From contig CAMPCT010000161.1 in NCBI GenBank assembly GCA_946647055.1, forward strand, positions 1 to 5,136: a DNA stretch of 5,136 nt. Direction: 5' to 3'. The DNA comes from an uncultured Atopobium sp. GTDB lineage: Bacteria; Actinomycetota; Coriobacteriia; Coriobacteriales; Atopobiaceae. How positions within the stretch are numbered: the stretch's first letter is position 1; the number at the start of each line of letters is the position of its first letter. A program made the translations under genes and the position numbers. Below the pieces are notes generated by a model. That model worked only from the letters and a program-made list of their open reading frames with translations. It did not search any database and had not been told where the DNA came from. Shown here one piece after another: positions 1 to 4,769 of the stretch.

Positions 1-546
1 GACCACGTCATGGACTGGGGCGACCCCGTGCTCGAGAGCTACATGCGCGAGATCACGGGCATAACCGAGGGCGACATCTGGCTCCACGACGTGTGGCTGC
101 TCACCGACCTCGACCTCTCCGTAGAGCCGGACGAGAACAACGTCATCCAGAATGGGCCGCGCATCACGGACATCTCCGCCTTGGCAGAGCTCACGAACCT
201 GCGGACGCTCTGCCTCACGTTCCAGGACGTCGAGGACATCTCTGTGGTCGCTGGCATGACGAACCTTCGTGGCCTGGACATCCAGTGCTGCCACGTGAGC
301 GACCTCACACCGCTTGCGGGCCTCGACCGGCTGGAATGGCTCTATGCGGGCTACTGCAGGATCACGGACCTGTCGCCGCTTGCGGGCCTGACGAGCCTCC
401 AGTCGCTCGGCCTGTACTACAACCGCGTCACGGACATCGAGCCGCTGCGTGGTCTCACGAACCTTGAGTACCTCAACCTGCAGTGCAACCCCATCGAGGA
501 CTACTCGCCCATCGAGGGCCTCGACATCGAGGAACTCTCCATATAG
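1..546 (+). CDS. Leucine-rich-repeat protein, internalin-like repeats (5' end outside window)
   Basis: The reading frame is open from base 1. The first ATG (position 10) has no Shine-Dalgarno sequence in the nine bases before it, so the gene probably starts upstream and is partial here. Numbering from that ATG, residues 5-37 (DPVLESYMREITG and on) resemble the helical cap that precedes bacterial internalin-type repeats. Five full 22-residue repeats follow at 52-73, 74-95, 96-117, 118-139 and 140-161, with a shortened one at 162-178. Each has the pattern (I/V)xDxxxLxxLxxLxxLxLxxNx. Such arrays form a curved solenoid used for protein binding; the partner is unknown. No sorting motif, membrane segment or further domain follows the last repeat, and the protein ends at the solenoid. 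At DNA level a 14-base string recurs 66 bp apart (310-323 and 376-389), as expected of repeat-unit duplication. It converges on pcp with 30 bp between the stops. The fold is certain; the role is unknown. Confidence 0.85.
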   Translation, partial: DHVMDWGDPVLESYMREITGITEGDIWLHDVWLLTDLDLSVEPDENNVIQNGPRITDISALAELTNLRTLCLTFQDVEDISVVAGMTNLRGLDIQCCHVSDLTPLAGLDRLEWLYAGYCRITDLSPLAGLTSLQSLGLYYNRVTDIEPLRGLTNLEYLNLQCNPIEDYSPIEGLDIEELSI

Positions 547-576
547 CCGCGGGACGGGGACGGGTCGCGCCTTGGC

Positions 577-1146
577 TCACCCCAGCACGCCGAGCGCCGC
601 GACCAGCCCCGCTGCCGCCTGCGCCGCGTCCATCCCCTCTGCGGGAACGTGGACGAAGCCGCAGGGCACCTGCGTGTTGGCAAGTCGATGCAGCATGAGG
701 TACATGAGGTCGTTGCACACGTAGGCACCGGCACTGTACGAGACCTCGCCAGGCAGCCCGGCATCGTGGATGGCCGCCGCCATCGCGCGTACGGGCAGGG
801 TCGAGAAGAGCGCGCCTTCGCCGCCGGGGATGACGGGCTCGTCCTGTGGCGCGTTGCCTGCGTTGTCGGGGATGCGCGCGAAGCGCAGGTTGATCGCGAC
901 CATCTCGGGCGTGATGACGGCGCGACCGCCGGACTCGCCCACGCACACGATCGCATGCGGATGCAGCCGCGCGACCTCCGCCAGGGCCACCTCTGCCGCC
1001 CGGCCAAACTCGACGGGCAGGACCAGACGACACAGCTCGAAGCCACCAACCACGTCCGGCATCGCCATGACGGCCTCGCGCGAGGCGTTTGTCGCGCGTC
1101 CGCCGAACGGCTCGAAGCAGGTTATGAGAAGTCGCTCGCGTTCCAT
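577..1146 (-). CDS. pcp: Pyroglutamyl-peptidase I (pyrrolidone-carboxylate peptidase)
   Basis: This cytoplasmic cysteine peptidase (MEROPS family C15) removes N-terminal pyroglutamate from peptides. The 189-residue product starts MERERLLITCFEPFGGR, the usual N-terminal pattern. The catalytic triad is visible: Glu81 in ITPEMVAINL, Cys144 in GAYVCNDLMY and His166 in GFVHVPAEG. The family signature ARIPDNAGNAPQDEP lies at 90-104. Length is slightly below the usual 200-215 residues; the shortfall is at the C-terminus, after the His motif, so activity should be intact. I chose the ATG at 1144-1146. The frame stays open upstream to 1206, but that extension has no family similarity and would cover an inverted repeat. 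GTG codons just upstream are weaker alternative starts. The ribosome site is poor (AGAG about 8 bases upstream). It is transcribed away from the HTH-membrane gene and stands as a single gene. The family assignment is firm; a peptide-salvage role is inferred. Confidence 0.95.
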   Translation of the reverse strand: MERERLLITCFEPFGGRATNASREAVMAMPDVVGGFELCRLVLPVEFGRAAEVALAEVARLHPHAIVCVGESGGRAVITPEMVAINLRFARIPDNAGNAPQDEPVIPGGEGALFSTLPVRAMAAAIHDAGLPGEVSYSAGAYVCNDLMYLMLHRLANTQVPCGFVHVPAEGMDAAQAAAGLVAALGVLG

Positions 1147-1161
1147 GGTCACCACTCTAGC

Positions 1162-1196
1162 ATGTGGGACAAAACCTCTGCCCCTTTGCCCCACAT
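1162..1196. repeat. Inverted repeat with 12-bp arms in the pcp upstream region
   Basis: The arms ATGTGGGACAAA (1162-1173) and TTTGCCCCACAT (1185-1196) are complementary at 11 of 12 positions, with an 11-base loop. The repeat ends 15 bp upstream of the pcp start codon, in the divergent pcp/HTH intergenic region. The position suits an operator or a hairpin in the pcp leader. No U-tract follows it on either strand, so it is not a good intrinsic terminator. The regulator is unknown. Confidence 0.6.
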
Positions 1197-1197
1197 T

Positions 1198-1231
1198 TGG
1201 TTGCAAGGCCCCTGACCTGCGGATGCAACCA
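1198..1231. repeat. Inverted repeat TGGTTGCA/TGCAACCA
   Basis: Perfect 8-bp arms at 1198-1205 and 1224-1231 are separated by 18 bp. The repeat starts 2 bp after the 1162-1196 repeat and is followed by the perfect palindrome AAGGCGCCTT at 1233-1242. Together they make a dense block of dyad symmetry midway between two divergent genes, one of which encodes a DNA-binding protein. A regulatory use is inferred only. Confidence 0.45.
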
Positions 1232-1270
1232 GAAGGCGCCTTGTGGTGGCACCAAAATTGCAGCCTGCGG

Positions 1271-1298
1271 TTGGTGGAATGGGACCTCGTGCTACCCT
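1271..1298 (+). promoter_or_regulatory. Putative sigma-70-type promoter for the HTH-membrane gene
   Basis: TTGGTG (1271-1276) could be a -35 box. TACCCT (1293-1298), which fits the TAnnnT -10 pattern, follows a 16-bp spacer. Initiation near 1305 would give a leader of about 37 bases. The leader would carry GAGAAAGG at 1327-1334 as Shine-Dalgarno, 7 bases before the ATG. CACCAA at 1250-1255 forms a 6-bp dyad with the -35 box, so the site could be autoregulated. Both boxes are imperfect. Confidence 0.4.
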
Positions 1299-1341
1299 AA
1301 CGTCTTGGGTGTCACAAGGCACCAACGAGAAAGGCACCGCA

Positions 1342-2304
1342 ATGAGCTTCCGCAACAACCTCCAGCACCTCCGCGCCACGCGCAACATGACCCAGGAGCA
1401 GCTCGCCATGCTCGTGGGCGTCTCCCGCCAGTCCGTCACCAAGTGGGAGTCCGAGCGCGCCTACCCCGAGATGGACAAGCTCCTCAAGATCTGCGACATC
1501 TTTGGCTGCACGCTCGACGAGCTGGTCTCGGGCGACCTCACCGGCCTTGCCGCCGAGCCCTCGCAGGCCGTTCCCGCGATGGCTGCGCTCTCCGACGTCA
1601 CGGGCTACGACGAGCATCACATCGTGTATGCCACGCGCATTGCGTCCGGCGTCGCAGCCATCATCCTGGGTGTCGCGATTGCCGCGCTGCTCGACGGCAT
1701 GGCGTTTGGCCCGCTGCCCGCCGATGCCGTCGCGGGGCTGGCCATGTTCGGCTTCATCATCGTGGGCCTTGCGCTCATCATCCCCGCGGCCATGGACCAC
1801 ACCGCCTTCCAGCGCGCGCACCCCTTCGTCGAGAGCTTCTACACCGCCGAGCAGGAGCAGCAGGTCAGGCACGAGTTTGGCATCCAGCTCGCCGTGGGCG
1901 TCGGGATCGTCATCGCGGGCGTGGCGCTTGGCTCGGTGGGCGACAACCGCTTCACCAATGCGGCCTTCCTCCTCTTTGTGGCCATCGGCGCCTTTGTGCT
2001 CGTGCGCGGCGGCATCATGGCCGGCCGCATCGACGTCGAGGAGTACAACATCGACTCCCTGTCCGAGCTCACCGAGGAGGAGGTCGCCTCCATCGTGGGC
2101 GAGGAGCGTGCTGCCAAGGTGCTCGCCAAGGTCCGTCGCAATCGCCTTACCGGCTCCGCATGCGCGATCATCATGATCCTCGCCACCATCGTGGCCCTCT
2201 GCCTGCTGTTCTACGGTGAGTACTACTTCTGGATTCCCTGGATGGTGGGTGGCCTGCTCTGTGCCGTGGCAGCCATTGGCGTGGGCATGCTCGGCGAGAA
2301 GTGA
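1342..2304 (+). CDS. XRE-family helix-turn-helix protein with C-terminal multi-pass membrane domain
   Basis: The 320-residue product begins with a Cro/C1-type (XRE) DNA-binding domain at about residues 4-62. The HTH core reads TQEQLAMLVGVSRQSVTKWE and is followed by the helix YPEMDKLLKICDIFGCTLDELV, a form common in small Firmicute and actinobacterial regulators. A linker (66-95) leads to about six hydrophobic segments at roughly 98-118, 128-150, 181-200, 205-223, 270-291 and 294-317. Between the fourth and fifth lies an acidic stretch (231-262) ending in the basic KVRRNR (263-268). The protein should therefore be a membrane-tethered transcription factor, and the membrane domain may sense envelope state or a ligand. 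I placed the start at the ATG at 1342 because GAGAAAGG lies 7 bases upstream and the HTH begins at once. The longer in-frame start at 1243 adds unrelated residues over promoter-like DNA. It probably acts on itself or on pcp, but no target is shown. Copy 1 of the palindromic element starts 4 bp after the stop and supplies its terminator. Confidence 0.85.
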   Translation: MSFRNNLQHLRATRNMTQEQLAMLVGVSRQSVTKWESERAYPEMDKLLKICDIFGCTLDELVSGDLTGLAAEPSQAVPAMAALSDVTGYDEHHIVYATRIASGVAAIILGVAIAALLDGMAFGPLPADAVAGLAMFGFIIVGLALIIPAAMDHTAFQRAHPFVESFYTAEQEQQVRHEFGIQLAVGVGIVIAGVALGSVGDNRFTNAAFLLFVAIGAFVLVRGGIMAGRIDVEEYNIDSLSELTEEEVASIVGEERAAKVLAKVRRNRLTGSACAIIMILATIVALCLLFYGEYYFWIPWMVGGLLCAVAAIGVGMLGEK

Positions 2305-2308
2305 TTGG

Positions 2309-2503
2309 CTGCAGCCCGGGAACGAGAAACTGCCAAAAAATCGAGCTTTTAGGAAGATTTGACTTGCACCAGACGGAGACGCCCGATTTTCGGTGCCTCT
2401 GACCAGCGCAAACAGAAGGGGTGTATTTCCCGGGTGGGGAAATGACACCCCTTTTCTTCCTAAAAGCTCGATTTTTTGGCAGTTTCTCGTTACTGAGCTG
2501 CAG
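2309..2503 (+). mobile_element. MITE-like palindromic element, copy 1
   Basis: This 195-bp non-coding element has terminal inverted repeats that match perfectly over 37 bases (2321-2357 against 2455-2491). They extend with mismatches to a CTGCAG at each tip (2309-2314 and 2498-2503). Its right half carries a separate 16-bp hairpin (2416-2453). A second copy of identical length lies inverted at 3537-3731. The two share 71 identical bases (2395-2465 here, 3575-3645 there). There is no transposase, and short open frames through it are only translations of the repeat. Size, terminal repeats and multiple copies fit a non-autonomous miniature inverted-repeat element moved in trans. No target-site duplication is evident, so a non-mobile intergenic palindrome family (REP/RUP type) remains possible. 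Confidence 0.7.
2416..2460 (+). terminator. Intrinsic terminator inside copy 1, serving the HTH-membrane gene
   Basis: The stem pairs 2416-2431 with 2437-2453 (AAGGGGTGT then ATTTCCC, loop GGGTG, then GGGAAAT and ACACCCCTT). It has 16 pairs with one bulged G at 2444 and runs into TTTTCTTCC on the + strand. It lies about 110 bp after the HTH gene stop. On the - strand the same hairpin is followed by TTCTGTTTG, a weaker tail that could still end transcripts of the convergent middle gene. Confidence 0.7.
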
Positions 2504-2505
2504 GG

Positions 2506-3516
2506 TTAGCCCGTCGCTCCGGGGAGGGTGATCGTCCGCAGGGCAGCGCGACGCTCCTTCCATGCCGCGTCCAGGGGCCGCGCGCGAATGCCCATCAGCT
2601 TTCGCAGGCCGGTCGCAAACGTGTCGAACTCATCCACATTCATGACCTGCGTCCGCGTAAGCGGAAGCACCGTGACCTTGCTGACGACCAGCTCCACCTC
2701 GCGCTTAGAGTCCTTGTGTCGATTCCATTCCCCGGAGTGCGCGTAGTCGCTGTTGTATTCAACGTCGATGCCCGAGGCCTTCCAGAAGAGGTCGGGGCTG
2801 AGGACCCTTTCGCCGCCAGCACCTCCCACAGTGACCTTGGGGTTGAGGATGGGCAGCGGCAGTCCATATCCCCCAAGGCGACGCGGAAGGCAGAGCTGCA
2901 GGTAAACACCTGTTTCCATGGGAGACTTGGCATTGTCGAGCACCCACTTGAGGGCGGCGCGAGCCTTGACTGCTCCCCGCGCGCCAGGATTGCGGACAAG
3001 GTATGACTCGATCTTGGCGCGGGTGGTGAGGCGGTCGAGGTCATAGGTGTACTCGCGGTTCTCCTCGTAGCCGGTGTAAAGGGGGTCACCCATGCCGCCG
3101 AGGGGGAGGTGCCAGCGGCTGTATTCGCCACAGAGCTCCATGCCGACAAAGGCCAGCTCGGCTGTGTCCATCATAGTTGCGAGCTGCAGGAACAGCGCCG
3201 GGGCGGAGCTGATGAAAATGCCGTGCCCGATGTCGACGAAGGTGCCGTTGGGGACGTCGGGTCCCCAGACGTGCGTGACGAGCTTGCTCGTCCTGGTCTG
3301 ACGTGCGGGCTTGTCGACGAAGGCGTGGATGGGCCTCGAGACGTGAGAAAGCCACTGCTCGGCGGTGTTGTCGAGAGACTGCAGGTCATGAACGGAGCTC
3401 AGGGGGCTACGCAGGCGCCCACGCCGAACAGAGGTGCCTTCGATGGTCCCATCGCCGGTCGAACGAAGATAGCGGACGAGCTCGAGGGAGGACTCGTAGC
3501 CAAGGTAGAGGTTCAT
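2506..3516 (-). CDS. Hypothetical protein with Vsr/DUF559-like (PD-(D/E)XK-like) C-terminal pattern
   Basis: I do not recognise a named family for this 336-residue soluble protein. It has no signal peptide or membrane segment. The region at about 60-160 includes FISSAPALFLQLA, which recalls a pattern I associate with AbiEi-like and coriobacterial orphan proteins, followed by ELCGEYSR (127-134). Residues 199-226 read PMETGVYLQLCLPRRLGGYG and on. After that comes the most informative stretch: SPDLFWKASGIDVEYNSDYAH (240-260, PD at 241-242, E253, D257, H260), then D269, R272 and a V-x-LTRTQV end at 284-291. The order PD...(l/v)E...D..H...D..R...L...T..Q/E resembles Vsr and DUF559 endonuclease-fold proteins, but the motif lysine is not evident. 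A nuclease or nucleic-acid-binding role is therefore a hypothesis. The start ATG (3514-3516) has GAAGGGA 4 bases upstream. The gene stands alone between two inverted repeat elements, and its codon third positions look more mixed than in the flanking genes. Both points fit an accessory gene. The CDS is well supported; the function is not. Confidence 0.85.
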   Translation of the reverse strand: MNLYLGYESSLELVRYLRSTGDGTIEGTSVRRGRLRSPLSSVHDLQSLDNTAEQWLSHVSRPIHAFVDKPARQTRTSKLVTHVWGPDVPNGTFVDIGHGIFISSAPALFLQLATMMDTAELAFVGMELCGEYSRWHLPLGGMGDPLYTGYEENREYTYDLDRLTTRAKIESYLVRNPGARGAVKARAALKWVLDNAKSPMETGVYLQLCLPRRLGGYGLPLPILNPKVTVGGAGGERVLSPDLFWKASGIDVEYNSDYAHSGEWNRHKDSKREVELVVSKVTVLPLTRTQVMNVDEFDTFATGLRKLMGIRARPLDAAWKERRAALRTITLPGATG

Positions 3517-3554
3517 GAGGTCCCTTCGTCGCGATTCTGCAGTTGGAAGTTGTG

Positions 3555-3583
3555 ATTATGCCAAAAAATCGAGGTTTTAGGAA
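3555..3583 (-). promoter_or_regulatory. Candidate promoter of the middle gene inside copy 2
   Basis: Read on the - strand, CATAAT (3555-3560) matches the -10 consensus at five of six bases. It lies 17 bp after TTCCTA (3578-3583), a weak -35. Initiation near 3548 would give a leader of about 32 bases containing the GAAGGGA ribosome site. In the intact arms of the element the same hexamer is CAGTTT, so the -10 arises from bases specific to this arm. Confidence 0.4.
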
Positions 3584-3624
3584 GAAAAGGGGTGTCATTT
3601 CCCCACCCGGGAAATACACCCCTT
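3579..3624 (-). terminator. Intrinsic terminator inside copy 2, serving yfcE
   Basis: The same hairpin as in copy 1 is here oriented for the - strand. Bases 3609-3624 pair with 3587-3603, with one bulged base at 3596 and loop 3604-3608. TTTTCTTCC follows in the - direction. It lies about 125 bp after the yfcE stop and would insulate the middle gene from yfcE and ferredoxin transcripts. Confidence 0.65.
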
Positions 3625-3748
3625 CTGTTTGCGCTGGTCAGAGGCGCCGATTTTTGACCGCTTCTTTCGAGCGTGGAGCGAATCTTCCTAAAAGCTCGAT
3701 TTTTTGGCAGTTTCACGTTATCGGGCTGCAGGCATCTCGCGAAACCGC

Positions 3749-4294
3749 CTATCCCAGCAGGCGATGTTCGAAGCGTCCGTCCTGGTAGATGCCGTAGCTG
3801 TGTGTTCCGTCCTTGGGAATGCCCACGCTGCCCGGGTTGAAGGCGCGAACGGTGCCGCCATCCGGCAGTGCGACGTCCTCGTTCACTTTGACGTGCGTGT
3901 GGCCAAAGAGCAGGACGTCACCGTCGCGCAGGGCGGGCATGCGGTCCACGGAGTTGTGGAAGCCCGCACCATAGACGTGCCCATGGGTGGCAAAGAGCGT
4001 ATGGTCGCCGTCGGAGAGAAGCGCGTAGTCAGCCATGCAGGGGAAGGGGAGGACCATCTGGTCGACCTCGGCCTCGCAGTTGCCGCGGACGGCCACGATC
4101 TTATCGGCGATGCCCGAGAGCTGGGCAATGACCTCCTTGGGTGCATAGTCGCCGGGCAGGTCGTTGCGCGGACCGTGGTAGAGCAGGTCGCCCAGCAGTA
4201 CCACGCGGTCGGGCGCTTCGGCGGCCACGGCGTCCATCAGGTGTGCGCACCAGCTTGCGGCACCGTGTATGTCGGATGCGATGACGAGCTTCAT
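3749..4294 (-). CDS. yfcE: YfcE-type metallophosphoesterase (phosphodiesterase)
   Basis: The 181-residue product is close to E. coli YfcE (184 residues) over its whole length. That enzyme is a manganese-dependent phosphodiesterase active on model substrates, and its natural substrate is unsettled. All metal and catalytic motifs are present: D8 and H10 in ASDIHG, D36 in LLGDLLYHGPRN, N72 in VRGNCEAEVDQM, H104 in ATHGHVYG, and H132 and H134 in FGHTHV. The family NPGS motif is at 153-156. No signal peptide is seen, so the protein should be cytoplasmic. The start ATG (4292-4294) follows AGGAGG with a 4-base gap. A longer in-frame start at 4321 would swallow this ribosome site. It follows the ferredoxin gene on the same strand, with a strong hairpin between them. 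No promoter fits the 25 bases between that terminator and the start, so yfcE may depend on read-through. The stop is 17 bp from copy 2. Confidence 0.93.
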   Translation of the reverse strand: MKLVIASDIHGAASWCAHLMDAVAAEAPDRVVLLGDLLYHGPRNDLPGDYAPKEVIAQLSGIADKIVAVRGNCEAEVDQMVLPFPCMADYALLSDGDHTLFATHGHVYGAGFHNSVDRMPALRDGDVLLFGHTHVKVNEDVALPDGGTVRAFNPGSVGIPKDGTHSYGIYQDGRFEHRLLG

Positions 4295-4319
4295 GGGCCC
4301 TCCTCGGACGTCTCCCAAC

Positions 4320-4349
4320 AAAGAGAAAACCGGGCCCCGAAGGGCCCGG
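4320..4349 (-). terminator. CUUCGG-loop intrinsic terminator between ferredoxin and yfcE genes
   Basis: On the - strand, CCGGGCCC, the loop TTCG and GGGCCCGG form a perfect 8-bp all-GC stem (4330-4349). It is closed by the very stable C(UUCG)G tetraloop and followed by TTTTCTCTTTG. It begins 35 bp after the ferredoxin stop and its tail ends about 25 bp before the yfcE ATG. It ends the ferredoxin message or meters read-through into yfcE. Confidence 0.9.
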
Positions 4350-4384
4350 ATTCGCGCTCGATATGCCGCTTGGCAGCGCGGGAG

Positions 4385-4570
4385 CTAGTCCTCGGAGATC
4401 TCGATGATCGCGCCGGAGGGGCAAGCGTCGAGGCAGGCACCGCAGGCGATGCAGTTGTCCTCGTCGACAACCTCGGCGATGTCGCCAAGGTCAAGGACGC
4501 CACTGGGGCAAGCGTCAACGCAAACGCCACAGGCGATGCACTCGTCAGCATCAATGATGGGCTTAGACAT
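4385..4570 (-). CDS. 2[4Fe-4S] ferredoxin (clostridial type)
   Basis: The 61-residue product is a small bacterial ferredoxin, a cytoplasmic low-potential electron carrier typical of anaerobes. Two cluster motifs are complete: C11, C14, C17 and C21 in CIACGVCVDACPSG, and C40, C43, C46 and C50 in CIACGACLDACPSG. Each C-P hands its last cysteine to the opposite cluster in this fold. Residues 51-61 end in an acidic tail (IIEISED). The length is close to the usual 55-65. The ATG at 4568-4570 has GGAAGGA 7 bases upstream. The frame remains open to 4711, but the extension would overrun the promoter and lacks family similarity. It has its own promoter candidate (4646-4673) and terminator (4320-4349), so it looks like a short unit with possible read-through into yfcE. 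Its redox partner is not encoded nearby. Confidence 0.96.
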   Translation of the reverse strand: MSKPIIDADECIACGVCVDACPSGVLDLGDIAEVVDEDNCIACGACLDACPSGAIIEISED

Positions 4571-4645
4571 AGTTGTATCCTTCCAATCCGGCCGCCTTCG
4601 CGCAACAACCCTCTCCAAGGCGTCACTGGCGACGTGCTTGGTGCG

Positions 4646-4673
4646 AGAATAGCACTCATGCCCACTATTGCAA
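4646..4673 (-). promoter_or_regulatory. Putative sigma-70-type promoter of the ferredoxin gene
   Basis: On the - strand, TTGCAA (4668-4673) as -35 and TATTCT (4646-4651) as -10 are separated by 16 bp. Each matches its consensus at four of six positions. Initiation near 4638 gives a leader of about 68 bases ending in GGAAGGA. Confidence 0.5.
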
Positions 4674-4708
4674 GCCCCCCAAAAGGACAAAAACGAGTTT
4701 GCAATAGT
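4664..4708. repeat. Perfect 10-bp inverted repeat over the ferredoxin -35 region
   Basis: ACTATTGCAA (4664-4673) and TTGCAATAGT (4699-4708) are exact reverse complements. The centres are 35 bp apart, and each half contains the palindrome TTGCAA. The left half covers the proposed -35 box. Two half-sites about three helical turns apart suit a looping or cooperatively bound regulator; none is identified. Confidence 0.55.
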
Positions 4709-4763
4709 CACAGCGCCCCTTGCGGACGGGACGCGAAATGACGGGCGCCCTCTCTCGCAGCCC

Positions 4764-4769
4764 TATAAT
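4764..4769 (+). promoter_or_regulatory. Consensus -10 box (TATAAT) upstream of dnaK
   Basis: TATAAT is a perfect -10 hexamer. The best -35, ATGACG (4738-4743), is 20 bp away and too far for a strong promoter. Start near 4776 would give a leader of about 122 bases. TAGGAT (4814-4819) is a second possible -10, nearer the gene, giving a leader of about 70 bases. Either way the inverted repeats of 4768-4827 overlap the start region. Confidence 0.45.

Larger units (their letters stand above)
2309..3731. mobile_element. Possible composite cassette: one gene between two inverted element copies
   Basis: The two 195-bp copies face each other and enclose only the 336-aa gene. Its stop codon is 2 bp from copy 1, and its start codon is 20 bp from copy 2. 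The whole unit is 1423 bp and ends in CTGCAG on both sides. Gene-carrying units bounded by miniature elements are known, for example the mobile insertion cassettes of Bacillus cereus. Mobility here is inferred from geometry alone: no flanking direct repeat is visible, and two independent insertions into the flanks of a resident gene would look the same. Confidence 0.35.
3537..3731 (-). mobile_element. MITE-like palindromic element, copy 2 (inverted relative to copy 1)
   Basis: This copy is also 195 bp, with CTGCAG at both tips (3537-3542 and 3726-3731). Its inner terminal repeats match over 26 bases with one mismatch (3560-3585 against 3683-3708). Bases 3575-3645 are identical to the reverse complement of 2395-2465, while 3646-3682 have diverged from copy 1 without change of length. 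The outer part of the left arm (3543-3559) has also drifted, whereas the right arm keeps the family sequence. It lies 17 bp beyond the yfcE stop and 20 bp before the middle gene's start, so it is both a 3' flank and a promoter region. Confidence 0.7.

Noticed and set aside
1147..1206. Longer N-terminus for pcp
   Set aside because: The extra 20 residues lack family similarity and would run through the 1162-1196 inverted repeat. The ATG at 1146 gives the standard N-terminus.
649..1215. Long + strand open frame opposite pcp
   Set aside because: It is antisense to a gene with a complete catalytic triad, has no recognisable motifs, and is typical of high-GC DNA.
1243..1341. Upstream start for the HTH-membrane gene
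   Set aside because: The added residues are not part of the HTH fold, overlap promoter-like boxes, and the good ribosome site lies before 1342.
2321..2491. Open frames on the - strand across copy 1 encoding basic peptides such as LPKNRAFRKKRG
   Set aside because: The same peptides appear from copy 2 because both are translations of the repeat element. They lack ribosome sites and cross hairpins.
2309..3731. CRISPR array suggested by repeated sequence
   Set aside because: There are only two copies, 195 bp each, inverted and about 1 kb apart with a gene between. There are no regular spacers or cas genes.
3513..3788. Short open frames on both strands through copy 2
   Set aside because: They are repeat translations that overlap the starts or stops of real genes and have no independent support.
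4648..4660. ATAGCACTC resembling half of a CIRCE heat-shock operator
   Set aside because: CIRCE needs TTAGCACTC-N9-GAGTGCTAA. The second half is absent, and the site lies over the ferredoxin promoter rather than the dnaK start.
3704..4741. 345-codon + strand open frame opposite yfcE and ferredoxin
   Set aside because: It is the complement of two well-recognised genes and crosses a terminator and a promoter, with no family pattern.
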